A DNA stretch of 64,000 nt, taken from contig NZ_OZ156465.1 in assembly GCF_964212655.1 (NCBI RefSeq), positions 3,038,001 through 3,102,000 of the forward strand, given 5' to 3'. The notes beneath the pieces are model-generated. The model ran no database searches and was not told the DNA's origin. It saw only the letters and a program-made list of their open reading frames with translations. The position numbers were made by a program, and so were the translations under genes. The first letter of the stretch is position 1, and each line of letters begins with the position of its first letter. Of the stretch, positions 22,484 to 31,009 are shown piece after piece. This stretch comes from Candidatus Thiodiazotropha sp. LNASS1 (GTDB taxonomy: Bacteria; Pseudomonadota; Gammaproteobacteria; Chromatiales; Chromatiaceae).

Positions 22484-22819
22484 CTATCTTGGGTAGCGGT
22501 CGTCGAGATTGGCCGGGCAGAGTACATTCCGCATGATACCGATCAGCTCCAGTAGCTGATGGTTGCGAATGCGGTAGTAGATGCGGTTAGCCTCTTTGCG
22601 CGATACCACGATGTTTTTGTTTCGCAACTGTTCAAGATGTTGAGAGATATTGCTCTGTGACGTACCGGTACGTTCTACGATTTCGCCGACTGAGAGCTCA
22701 TTCTCCCCCAGCGAGCAGAGAATCTTCCACCGCAACGGATGGGCCATGGCCTTGAGGGCATTGGCGGTGAGCGATGTGTCTTCTTCATCGGTCAGGCGTG
22801 GGTCGATTGGCTCGTTCAT
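22484..22819 (-). CDS. ArsR-family winged-helix transcriptional regulator
   Basis: 111-residue repressor-type protein. Seen: the helix-turn-helix region with LKAMAHPLRWKILCSLGENELSV, TGTSQSNISQHLEQLRNKNIV and the wing with RKEANRIYYRI. The classical metal-binding ELCVCDL motif is absent, so its signal is unknown. Start: the ATG at 22819 has AAGGAG nine bases upstream; the open frame reaches 22855 and would overlap the REC-PAS gene. It may control that neighbour or the downstream slyX/PLD genes. Confidence 0.88.
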   Translation of the reverse strand: MNEPIDPRLTDEEDTSLTANALKAMAHPLRWKILCSLGENELSVGEIVERTGTSQSNISQHLEQLRNKNIVVSRKEANRIYYRIRNHQLLELIGIMRNVLCPANLDDRYPR

Positions 22820-22832
22820 TGTTTCAAGCTCC

Positions 22833-23690
22833 TTAGGATGCGTTCTGCACGGCATCCATGTCGCGGATATAACCAGTCATATCCTTTGCGATACATATAA
22901 TATGGCTGATATTTCCCGTGCTGTCTTTAACCGCGGTACGAGAGAAGAGAATCGGAACACGCCGACCGTCCTTGGCGATGAAACTTGCCTCGATTCGGCT
23001 CAGGGCTCCGGTTCGTATCAATGCCTCCAGCCAGGTGCCGAAGAAGGCGCCCGCCTGCTCCTCTGCCTCCTCTTCGAAAACATCGCCGATCGACATTCGC
23101 AGAAGATCCGCCTCGCTGTAGTCAAGCATCTTGCAGGCGGCAGGGTTGACGGATTCGATCTCGCCCTCGGGATTGAGCACCAGCAGTGCCTCACCCATAT
23201 AGGTTATGATATTTTCAAGGTGTTGCTTGGCGGCGGCCAGTTCTGCGGTTCTTTCCGCCACCTTTTGTTCCAGGATTTTGTTGAGTTCCCGCTCTTTTTC
23301 GATGAGTCTGAAATAGGTGCTGATCTTATTCAGCAATTGGTTGTCATCGATGGGTTTCAGCAGATAGTCGACACCACCTACCTCATAACCCTTGAGCTGG
23401 AACTCTTCGGTCTTGAATGCGGCAGTAAGGAAGATGATTGGGATGTCTTTGGTCTTTTTACGGATTTTCAGCATCGATGCGGTCTGAAAACCGTCCATCT
23501 CCGGCATCTGTACATCCAGAATGACAAGGTCGATACCGGGTTCCCTGACTGCGATGTCGAGAGCCTGTTGACCCGATGTGGCCTCCAGAATCTCCACGTC
23601 CATATAGCGCTCAACCAGCGTACGCAGGGTGAACAGGTTGTGCGCGTGGTCGTCCACGATCAGGAGTTTGAAACCGGCGTATCTCTTCAT
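22833..23690 (-). CDS. Response regulator with receiver and PAS domains, no DNA-binding domain
   Basis: 285-residue signalling protein: receiver domain at 8-125 with the phosphorylatable Asp in DLVILDVQMPEMDGF and the conserved Lys in YLLKPID; a coiled coil (KERELNKILEQKVAERTAEL); then a PAS domain (about 155-275) with LLVLNPEGEIESVNPAAC. No output domain follows, so it probably acts as a phosphorylation-controlled adaptor. It overlaps the hybrid kinase gene by four bases and is its obvious partner. Confidence 0.9.
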   Translation of the reverse strand: MKRYAGFKLLIVDDHAHNLFTLRTLVERYMDVEILEATSGQQALDIAVREPGIDLVILDVQMPEMDGFQTASMLKIRKKTKDIPIIFLTAAFKTEEFQLKGYEVGGVDYLLKPIDDNQLLNKISTYFRLIEKERELNKILEQKVAERTAELAAAKQHLENIITYMGEALLVLNPEGEIESVNPAACKMLDYSEADLLRMSIGDVFEEEAEEQAGAFFGTWLEALIRTGALSRIEASFIAKDGRRVPILFSRTAVKDSTGNISHIICIAKDMTGYIRDMDAVQNAS

Positions 23691-26047
23691 TCTGTCTCTA
23701 TATGCACACTAAAAAGTGCCTGCAGCTTCTCTGGGGAGACCGGCTTGGTTAAAACTTCATCTGCTCCGGCATCCAGGCACAGGCTGCGGTCTTCCGCCGC
23801 ATTCTTCGCGCTTAGTACGATCACTTTGAGTGTATCGAGCTTCATCTTGTTGCGTATATGCCTGATCGTATCATAGCCATCCTGCTCCAGCATCATGATG
23901 TCCATCAAGACAATGTTGAAATCCGGATCATCTTTTAGGGTATCAATGGCCTCTTGGCCGTCATATGCGGCAGTCACCTCAAATCCCCAGCCCTCCAACA
24001 ACGGTGTAAGAGTAAGCAGGCTCTGCAGATCACCATCCACGACCAGGACGCGTTGATCTGCAAAGGGTGTCTTCGATGGTTCCGCCATTGAAGTGATTGC
24101 CAGAGTAGGGATTCTTTCCTGCATCAGCCGCGGCTCCTCCGTCACCTGCAACTCGATCTGATGGGAAGAGAGCAGACTGTGATCGAGCTCCAGCGGCAGG
24201 CACAGAGTAAATCTGGCCCCGGATCCTTCTTCGCTTTCCAGGCTTATCTCGCCGCCCAGCAGTTGAGCCAGCTCACGGCTGATACTCAGTCCCAGACCTG
24301 TACCGCCGAAACGCCGACTGGTGGAGCCATCCGCCTGCTTGAACGCCTCGAAAATCAGCTCGTGCTTACTCGTGGGAATCCCGACACCACTGTCTTCAAC
24401 GGCAAAGCATAGGGGATGAAGTTCCACTTCCGGCTGCATAAAAACGCGTACCTTAGCCCCGCCTTGATGGGTGAATTTGAGAGCATTGGAGAGGAAATTC
24501 TTCAGAATCTGACGAACTTTGTCCTGATCCGACAGGATGCTCTCCGGCAGCGTAGGTGCATATTCGAGGGAGAGCTGCAGGCCCTTGGCGTCGAACTGGG
24601 GTTTCACCATTTCGATAAGGTCTGAAACCAGAGGCTTGATGGGGATCTGCTGCAGACTGATACTTGCTTTACCCGCCTCGATTCGCGACAGATCGAGGAT
24701 GTTGTCGATCAGGGCCCGCAGATCGCGTCCGGCCTCATGAATGACCTGCAGCTGTCTCGTCTGTTCAGCGGACAGACTCTCGGGCGCCTCATTGAGCATC
24801 TTGGACAACAACAGGATGGAGTTGAGGGGGGTTCGCAGTTCATGGCTGACATTGGCCAGGAACTGGGATTTGTAGCGATTGGACTCTTCCAGTTGTCGTG
24901 CGTGCTGGCGTTGCGCCCCGGCCTGTTTTGAATGATGCTCCGCGAGTTCAGTCAGCTGCTGCCCCAGCTGTTTTATCTCTTGCGACCCTTTCCAGTTAAA
25001 CTCTACCGCTTCATCCTCACGCAGGACCCGCCCCACACCATCACGTAGCTTTTGACCGAACTGTTCTGCACGCATGGCGATAAATCGGGCAACGATGAAC
25101 AGGATAACCAAGGCAATGACTACGATAGTCATGACACGAATGATCAGGACATTGCGGAACTTATGCAGAGGTGAGGGATCGACTGGCCGACCAACCCATA
25201 AGGGACCGGAACCTTCGGTGCTGAAGAGCGGTACCCAGATTACCTGTCTGCCCTGACCGCCTTCCCAGAGTGCCAGGCTATTCTTGTCGAAGATTGCCTG
25301 CAGGCCGGTGAAGTCCTCAAATGCGCGTTGCTCGGCGCTTCCCTTGAGACGCTCATCCAGGTAAGCGCCATCATTGGTGACCCAAAGTGTGTTGCGGTAG
25401 GCGCTGGCCATGCCCCCTACGTCGATATTGACCACCACGGCACCCAATGGAACCACTCGCTCCTGACGGTCGGGCCCGATTATCGGACTGATCATCCGCA
25501 GGGTCATGAATCGCCTGGGATCCAAATGGGACACATTGGGGTTAAGACTGATTTTACTGACTGCGACCCGTCCATACTCCTGGAGGATATTGTGTTGAAA
25601 AAAATCTCTGGATGGCATATCCGGTTTTTTGATTGTCGGTTCCCACTGTTGAGTCCGGGCATTCAACTCCAGCCAGAAGCGGGGATTGCCTTCAAGATCG
25701 AGAAAAAGGATCTGAAATATATCGAGATGGTCGCGAAGGATCTGGTTGATCCATTTGGTGTAGCGTACCCGTGCGTGATCGATTTGCTCCTGTCCCTCTT
25801 CCAAGTCGCGTTGTCCCAGGATGAGGCCAGGTTCGGGGAGTTTCGCCAGTAGTCGCAACATCTCGTGACGGCTTGCAAGATGTTCATCGAGATCGCGGAA
25901 ATCCGCACGCAGATTCTGCAGATAGGCCTTGTGATAGAAAAATTCGAGGCGATCCAGGACAAACGGCAGATTCGTCATTACCATCGCGGTCAAAGGTGCG
26001 AAACCAAAGAGAAACAGCAGTATCAGAATCTGAGTGCGAATTTTCAC
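23687..26047 (-). CDS. Membrane hybrid sensor histidine kinase
   Basis: 786 residues if translation starts at the GTG at 26047. Two membrane spans (about 7-27 and 285-310) enclose a periplasmic sensor of about 260 residues, then a coiled coil, HisKA with the phospho-His in SHELRTPLNSIL, HATPase_c with NFLSNALKFT, GVGIP and GGTGLGLSIS, and a C-terminal receiver with Asp in IVLMDIMMLEQDGY. No ATG fits the N-terminus: the frame upstream runs into the MITE at 26077. The insertion may have replaced the original promoter or start. Signal unknown; partner is the REC-PAS protein. Confidence 0.88.
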   Translation of the reverse strand: MKIRTQILILLFLFGFAPLTAMVMTNLPFVLDRLEFFYHKAYLQNLRADFRDLDEHLASRHEMLRLLAKLPEPGLILGQRDLEEGQEQIDHARVRYTKWINQILRDHLDIFQILFLDLEGNPRFWLELNARTQQWEPTIKKPDMPSRDFFQHNILQEYGRVAVSKISLNPNVSHLDPRRFMTLRMISPIIGPDRQERVVPLGAVVVNIDVGGMASAYRNTLWVTNDGAYLDERLKGSAEQRAFEDFTGLQAIFDKNSLALWEGGQGRQVIWVPLFSTEGSGPLWVGRPVDPSPLHKFRNVLIIRVMTIVVIALVILFIVARFIAMRAEQFGQKLRDGVGRVLREDEAVEFNWKGSQEIKQLGQQLTELAEHHSKQAGAQRQHARQLEESNRYKSQFLANVSHELRTPLNSILLLSKMLNEAPESLSAEQTRQLQVIHEAGRDLRALIDNILDLSRIEAGKASISLQQIPIKPLVSDLIEMVKPQFDAKGLQLSLEYAPTLPESILSDQDKVRQILKNFLSNALKFTHQGGAKVRVFMQPEVELHPLCFAVEDSGVGIPTSKHELIFEAFKQADGSTSRRFGGTGLGLSISRELAQLLGGEISLESEEGSGARFTLCLPLELDHSLLSSHQIELQVTEEPRLMQERIPTLAITSMAEPSKTPFADQRVLVVDGDLQSLLTLTPLLEGWGFEVTAAYDGQEAIDTLKDDPDFNIVLMDIMMLEQDGYDTIRHIRNKMKLDTLKVIVLSAKNAAEDRSLCLDAGADEVLTKPVSPEKLQALFSVHIETE

Positions 26048-26076
26048 GTGTACGTCATGTTCAGCTGCTAACCAAT

Positions 26077-26372
26077 TAGGGCCTGTTAACACTAATCCAA
26101 TACGCCCTGCCGGGGCTGTTTTCGTGCCCAGCAAGGCAGAATGAGCGTGGTGTAGTTATTCTACATGAGCGAATGATAACGCCGCTGGGGGCGAAAACAG
26201 CCCCAGCCCTTCGGGTTGCGCCCCGAAGGAAGTGCCCTTGGGGTATGCCTGAAAAAGCGCCACTCGGCGTTGCTCGTCGTTCATTTGGAATAACCAAACT
26301 TCTCTCCTCGCGCCTTGATTGGTGCTTTTTCAGATACAACAGGGCGTATTGGATTAGTATTAACAGGCCCTA
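26077..26372. mobile_element. MITE-like element, 296 bp with 33-bp terminal inverted repeats
   Basis: Left end 26077-26109 and right end 26340-26372 are inverted copies (about 31 of 33 bases), reading inwards TAGGGCCTGTTAAC then ACTAATCCAATACGCCCTG. TA is present at both outer edges, which would fit a TA target duplication. Inside, 26112-26132 pairs with 26184-26204 and 26251-26261 with 26321-26331, so two large hairpins can form; 26155-26184 also matches the complement of 26265-26294. No transposase frame fits. The right end supplies the last base of the bcp stop codon. Its autonomous parent is not in the window. Confidence 0.85.
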
Positions 26373-26837
26373 AGTGATCTTCTTCACCTTCTCCAGTACC
26401 TGGGTTGCATGACCTTTCGGTTTCACGTCATACAGCGCCTCTCTTATGATACCCGCTTTGTCGATGATAAACGTCGAGCGTAGGATGCCCATTCTTTTCT
26501 CGCCGTTTTTCTCCTTTTCCCGCCAGACATCATAGTCGTTGCATACCTCGCCCTCGGTATCCGCCAGCAACTGCACGGTGAGACCGTGTTTATCGCGGAA
26601 TGCGGCATGGCTGACGCAGTTGTCCCGACTGATGCCTATCACCTGAGTATCCAGCGCGGAAAACTCATCCATCAGGTCCGAGAGTTCCAATGCCTCAATG
26701 GTACAACCGGTGGTATCGTCTTTCGGATAGAAATAGATCACCAGGTTCTGGTTACCGAGAAAATGATTGGAATTGATGATATGCATGTCAGCGTCCGGTA
26801 ACTCAAAGGGTGGTGCTTTATCTCCAGGGTTGAGCAT
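26370..26837 (-). CDS. bcp: Peroxiredoxin of the Bcp/PrxQ family
   Basis: Thiol peroxidase reducing hydrogen and organic peroxides. 155 residues, normal. Seen: the peroxidatic Cys in YPKDDTTGCTIEALE and the Arg in MGILRSTFIID. The second Cys five residues later found in E. coli Bcp is replaced (CTIEAL), so this looks like a form without that resolving Cys, although Cys also occur in RDNCVSH and EVCNDY. The stop codon TAG (complement of 26370-26372) spans the MITE border, so the C-terminus may have been trimmed or extended by insertion. Confidence 0.94.
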   Translation of the reverse strand: MLNPGDKAPPFELPDADMHIINSNHFLGNQNLVIYFYPKDDTTGCTIEALELSDLMDEFSALDTQVIGISRDNCVSHAAFRDKHGLTVQLLADTEGEVCNDYDVWREKEKNGEKRMGILRSTFIIDKAGIIREALYDVKPKGHATQVLEKVKKIT

Positions 26838-27328
26838 CTATTTTTCCTCTGTTTTATGTTGGTCGTTATATCTGTGTCCTGGCTGGTGTGCCGCTATAGC
26901 CCCGCCGTCAGCCGGATGGACATAATGGCAAGATAGTTGACTCCATGGAGCTGGGTCAACTACCGGTATGCAATGACCTGCAGCAGCTTGAGGGTATGCC
27001 GGCTGGACGACCGATCAGTCGCTGTTCTCTGACTGTCCATTTTTATCCAAAAGTGGCGCAAATAGCTTGTTCGGCGAGGTACGGGAGGCTTTACTCGGTG
27101 CACTGTCAAGGCACATTAAGGTGAATCCCGCAGGTTAATTTCGGTAAACCCATTATCGCGAACGGTAGGAAAAATCGCTGATTCATAGCATAATGTTAAA
27201 TTAAAGTAGGGTCCTTGATTCCTTGAGCCATTCAAATAACCAAATAAATTGTGGTTATTGTTTCGTTAGTGTGTGGCGGTTTACCTGCACAAGCAAGGAA
27301 GCACCGAAATCAGAGAAGGCTAATCCAC
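26838..27328. other. Spacer between bcp and the ExeA-like gene
   Basis: 491 bases between divergent genes. It must carry promoters in both directions. I found no RNA gene, convincing hexamer pair or sigma-54 element; AT-rich stretches around 27190-27260 are where the forward promoter is most likely. Confidence 0.4.
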
Positions 27329-28417
27329 ATGTACGATGACTTTTACAAGCTTGACGGAAAACCATTCCAGCTGACGCCGGATCATAAATTCTTCTTCAAC
27401 AGTAAGGGACATAATCGTGCCATGGCCTATTTGCGTTACGGTCTTGAGCAGGGAGAGGGGTTTATCGTCATCACGGGGGGCATAGGTACCGGCAAGACCA
27501 CCCTGGTACGCAATTTGTTCGATGAATTGAGCAGTATGAATGTCATGGCCGCCCAGTTGGTTACCACCCAGGTCGATCCTGACGATATGTTGCGTATGGT
27601 CTGTGCCTCTTTTGGTCTGGCTCATGAGGGGCTCAACAAGGCTACCCTGCTGCATAATCTGGAGGCCATAGCACGCGCTCGGCATGCAGAAGGAAAGCAG
27701 ATGTTGCTGGTGGTGGATGAGGCGCAGAACCTGCCGCCCCGATCGGTCGAGGAGTTGCGCATGCTCTCCAACTTCCAGGTCAACAACAAGGCCTTGGTAC
27801 AGACCTTTCTCCTGGGTCAGGAGGAGTTCAAACGCACCCTGCAGAGTCCGGGAATGGAACAGGTGAGACAACGTATTATCGCCTCCTACCATCTGGATCC
27901 GTTGAGCGCAGAGGAGACGGAAAAGTATATCCTGCATCGACTGCAACTGGTCGGCTGGAAGGAGGATCCCACTTTTGCAGAGGGTGTTTTTCCGATGATT
28001 TTCGAGTTCACTGGCGGTGTGCCTCGCCGGATCAATGCGATGTGCGACAGAATGATGCTGTATGGCTGTCTGGAAGAGCTCCATACCCTGGAGAAGGATG
28101 CTGTATTGTCGGTGATGCAGGAGCTGGAGCAAGAGGTCAGTTTTGATCCTCCCGGTACCGAAGAGGCAGAGCAGTCACAGCAGCTTGCATCCGTCTCCCC
28201 GCTGCATCCGACCGGAGGGGGGGTGAATGGTAATCAGGCGGCGGCAACCCAGCCCTCACCGCAGACCCTGGCCCATGCCGATGAACTGGTTTATCGGATA
28301 CAAGACCTTGAAAAGGAGATCAGCAGTCTGAAAAAGACGCTGAGAAACGAGCAGAAGCTGCTGCGAAAGGCGATTCTGCTGCAGATGGATCTGGATGAGT
28401 ATGAGGATCTTGATTAA
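27329..28417 (+). CDS. ExeA/MshM-type AAA ATPase with C-terminal coiled coil
   Basis: 362-residue ATPase of the general-secretion ExeA family, also close to the ATPases of PEP-CTERM/exopolysaccharide loci. Seen: N-terminal YDDFYKLDGKPFQLTPD, Walker A GGIGTGKTT, Walker B LLVVDEAQNLP, sensor segment ending GGVPRRINAMCDR, and a C-terminal coiled coil (RIQDLEKEISSLKKTL). Start: the ATG at 27329 follows AAGG at about 10 bases; the longer frame lacks support. No export or polysaccharide genes are adjacent, so it is an orphan here and its partner is unknown. It shares its ATPase type with DamX. Confidence 0.85.
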   Translation: MYDDFYKLDGKPFQLTPDHKFFFNSKGHNRAMAYLRYGLEQGEGFIVITGGIGTGKTTLVRNLFDELSSMNVMAAQLVTTQVDPDDMLRMVCASFGLAHEGLNKATLLHNLEAIARARHAEGKQMLLVVDEAQNLPPRSVEELRMLSNFQVNNKALVQTFLLGQEEFKRTLQSPGMEQVRQRIIASYHLDPLSAEETEKYILHRLQLVGWKEDPTFAEGVFPMIFEFTGGVPRRINAMCDRMMLYGCLEELHTLEKDAVLSVMQELEQEVSFDPPGTEEAEQSQQLASVSPLHPTGGGVNGNQAAATQPSPQTLAHADELVYRIQDLEKEISSLKKTLRNEQKLLRKAILLQMDLDEYEDLD

Positions 28418-28439
28418 TCAGTGATGGGCACGCCCGGTC

Positions 28440-28664
28440 TCAGTCCAGGGCGGGTCCGATCATTGCTTCGATAGGTTCGAATCCACGCGCCTCAAGGGCC
28501 TCGGCAATATCCTCCCAGCGATAGTCACGATTTGTCTCTTCTGCCTGGGCAATAATGCCTGTTGCGAAGCGGTATGCCTCATTGGTATCGAGATCCTTCG
28601 GGACTTTTACCAGCCGAATCTCATCAAAACGTGCACTGGGCAGAACCATATACTTTTCTTTCAT
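28440..28664 (-). CDS. Small hypothetical protein
   Basis: 74 residues from the ATG at 28664 (KEKYMVLPSARFDEIRLVKV), acidic, no signal peptide or membrane span. I do not recognise the family. The ordered Lys/Glu-rich sequence with DIAEALEARGFEPIEA and its codon pattern look like a real protein rather than a shadow. It is convergent with the ExeA-like gene, 22 bases from its stop. A solo repeat lies just upstream. Confidence 0.65.
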   Translation of the reverse strand: MKEKYMVLPSARFDEIRLVKVPKDLDTNEAYRFATGIIAQAEETNRDYRWEDIAEALEARGFEPIEAMIGPALD

Positions 28665-28722
28665 ATCTGTTCCATACGGTATGGTTATTGCGAACAATGT
28701 GCCACATAAATCCCTCATATAC

Positions 28723-28755
28723 TAGGGTCTATTGGATTAGTGTTAACAGGCCCCG
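28723..28755 (+). repeat. Second solo copy of the MITE terminal repeat
   Basis: Reads TAGGGTCTATTGGATTAG followed by TGTTAACAGGCCCC, matching the right terminal repeat at 26340-26372 except at both edges. The outer TA is kept on the left only. It lies in the short upstream region of the small hypothetical gene at 28664. Confidence 0.65.
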
Positions 28756-28784
28756 TCTGCGCATCGTTGTTGCAAACCGTTTTA

Positions 28785-30062
28785 TTACAACCAGAGAGCG
28801 GCATAGAGATTGAGTGCCGCAATCGAACAGAAAAACATCACTAGGCTGTAGTTACCATGCCACTTCAGGCTTGCCAGGCTGTGTTGGCCGTATCGACCCT
28901 GCATCGAAAGATTGATGCCGGAAAACGGACTGCATGCGACACCGACCGCCCAGGCGGACAGGAAGGTCATTGCCAGCAGTGTACCGTCGGGCTGTAGCGG
29001 TGCCAGGAGGGTACCGAGCGCTGCGATATTTATCACCGGATGAACGCCGACGATCGACGTGATCAGCATAAACAGCAGTGTCATGCTGGCCTCCAGGCCG
29101 CCGAATTGACTGAATGGCAACCAGCCACCGAATCCCTGAAAAAGGGCGTTCAGGCCGGCAGCCATGACATTGGCGGCCAGGAACAGGTACAGTTCATTGT
29201 GCATTGTGGGTATGTCGTGGGTGATGTGTCGTTGCAGTTGGAGCAACGGTTGTTGACGGCGTGCGCTCACGACTATCAGTGCCAGCGTTGGGCTCAACAG
29301 GCAGATGATGCCGAGAATATGCCACTCAGGCCGTAATTGATGTATCAACAATATTGCCAGTGCCAAAACCGCGGGTAGCGCCAATGCCGAGGGGTGCATG
29401 GGATAACCGACAAACTCCCTGGGCTGTCGTCTGCTGTAACCGGTGATCATAAGTGCGATAATCGCGAGTGGCATCCCCATCAGCCAGATGCGTTCCAGTC
29501 TGGCGCCTGGGGCGTAGGTCATGGCCGCTGCCATTGCCGCAAAAAAGGGAGACCAGAATGCGGCGGCGGAAAATCCGCGAGTCAGTACGATGATCTGCTC
29601 ACGGTCCAGTCCCGTTTTACCCCGAAGGCGGTCTCCCATGATGAAGACCGAGGAGAGGTTGATGACGGCGCCAAACAGATGAACCCCAAACAGGGTTGAC
29701 CATACCGCCCTCTTCCCCTGCGGCATTACCCTCTCCGGGTTATTGTCAGGGCGGGTGATCAGGCGAAGAAAGCTGACAGCGGCCAGCATCGACAGCAGTT
29801 GGGCGTTGCCGGAAAGCATCATTGCCCAGTCGGGTGTCAGATGCTGTGTCAATCCCCAAAGAAGTCCCATTGAACCGATGCTGATGAGGATGACAATCTG
29901 GCGACGGGTATGGGTAGGCAGCTCAGACCAAAGGAGAAACCCCGCGGACCAGGTCAACAGGCCAGCCCAGCTATTGGTAAGTTGAGGCCAGAGGGTGTTG
30001 ACCGCCGTACAGACAACAGCCGCCAGCAGCAGCCATCCGGCGGTAGAGCGACGACTCTTCAT
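28785..30062 (-). CDS. Polytopic membrane protein, probable transporter
   Basis: 425 residues with about 12 hydrophobic spans over the whole length, and no soluble domain. I cannot place it in a named family; features such as FSAAAFWSPFFAAMAAAMTY and HPVINIAALGTLLAPLQPDG, with small residues and Pro within helices, resemble ion-transporter-like carriers. Its start overlaps the end of the AEC transporter gene by four bases, so the two are one transcriptional unit. Position beside the phenol regulator hints at an aromatic or organic-acid substrate, but that is inference only. Confidence 0.7.
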   Translation of the reverse strand: MKSRRSTAGWLLLAAVVCTAVNTLWPQLTNSWAGLLTWSAGFLLWSELPTHTRRQIVILISIGSMGLLWGLTQHLTPDWAMMLSGNAQLLSMLAAVSFLRLITRPDNNPERVMPQGKRAVWSTLFGVHLFGAVINLSSVFIMGDRLRGKTGLDREQIIVLTRGFSAAAFWSPFFAAMAAAMTYAPGARLERIWLMGMPLAIIALMITGYSRRQPREFVGYPMHPSALALPAVLALAILLIHQLRPEWHILGIICLLSPTLALIVVSARRQQPLLQLQRHITHDIPTMHNELYLFLAANVMAAGLNALFQGFGGWLPFSQFGGLEASMTLLFMLITSIVGVHPVINIAALGTLLAPLQPDGTLLAMTFLSAWAVGVACSPFSGINLSMQGRYGQHSLASLKWHGNYSLVMFFCSIAALNLYAALWL

Positions 30063-30943
30063 AAAATAAAAGCGAGGGCGATGGGAATCACGATCAAACT
30101 TGCCAGATTGCCGAATGCGACCATCGTAGCGACTTCCTGTGGAGATTGATGATAACTCTCAGCCAGCAGATAGTTCATCACTGCGGGGGGCAGAATACTG
30201 AATAGCAGCAGGATCTCGCGCATCTGATCATTGGGTTGCAACCAGGTGATGGCTAGCCATGCGCCTATCAGGCCGCTTAGCGGACAAAGCAAGGCGCCTG
30301 ACAGCCCTGCTCGCCAGTAGCGGAGTTCGATATGGATCAAGCGAACCCCAAGTGAGACCAGCATCAAGGGTATCGCCACCTCTGAAAGCATGACCAGGCC
30401 AGGCATGAGTATGCTCGGTGTATGCCAGTCGAAGGCATTGGCCATAACGCCCGCCAGGGTGGCCAGAAAAACCGGATTGCGCAGCAGCTCGGTGGGGTGA
30501 ATCCGGCCACTGACCAGCCAGATTCCGAGACTGAAATGGAGACTTATGGAAACCACAAAGGCTACAACCGCCAGGGGCAGCAGCTGATCACCAAAGGCCA
30601 GCGCCGCCAGGGGTAGTCCAAGATTGCCGGCATTGCTGAACATCATGGAGGGCAACAACACCCTTGGTCGGATACCGAGGAGGCGGGACAAGGGGAAGGA
30701 AACGATACCGGAGACGATGATGATCATGAGTGCGCCCCAGGCAATGGTCTTCCACTCCTGAGTGTCGGGGATCTTCTCTGACAGGACATAGAACAACAGG
30801 GCAGGCACGAACAACTGCATATTGATACGGTTGACCGAGAGGATATCGGACCCGCAGAGGCGACCATAGATATAGCCAAGCAGAGCTATGCCGAATACCG
30901 GCAGTGTCACCTGTAAGATCTGTAGGAATAGCGAAGAATGCAT
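30059..30943 (-). CDS. AEC (auxin efflux carrier) family transporter
   Basis: 294 residues with about ten membrane spans. Seen: the family layout, with FGIALLGYIYGRL at the N-terminus, MMFSNAGNLGLPLA in the first half, and LLFSILPPAVMNYLLAE plus VATMVAFGNLASLI in the second. AEC proteins move organic acids or similar anions; the substrate here is unknown. It lies 66 bases behind the DmpR-type regulator gene on the same strand and may be cotranscribed with it. Confidence 0.88.
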   Translation of the reverse strand: MHSSLFLQILQVTLPVFGIALLGYIYGRLCGSDILSVNRINMQLFVPALLFYVLSEKIPDTQEWKTIAWGALMIIIVSGIVSFPLSRLLGIRPRVLLPSMMFSNAGNLGLPLAALAFGDQLLPLAVVAFVVSISLHFSLGIWLVSGRIHPTELLRNPVFLATLAGVMANAFDWHTPSILMPGLVMLSEVAIPLMLVSLGVRLIHIELRYWRAGLSGALLCPLSGLIGAWLAITWLQPNDQMREILLLFSILPPAVMNYLLAESYHQSPQEVATMVAFGNLASLIVIPIALAFIL

Positions 30944-31009
30944 GAGTATTTGTTATTGCCCGGCTTCCAGGCTGTTTGGACTCAAGGCCCTCACTGTTGA
31001 GTCAGTCGT

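Noticed and set aside
26173-26373. ORF inside the MITE
   Set aside because: Made by repeated sequence; no transposase features.
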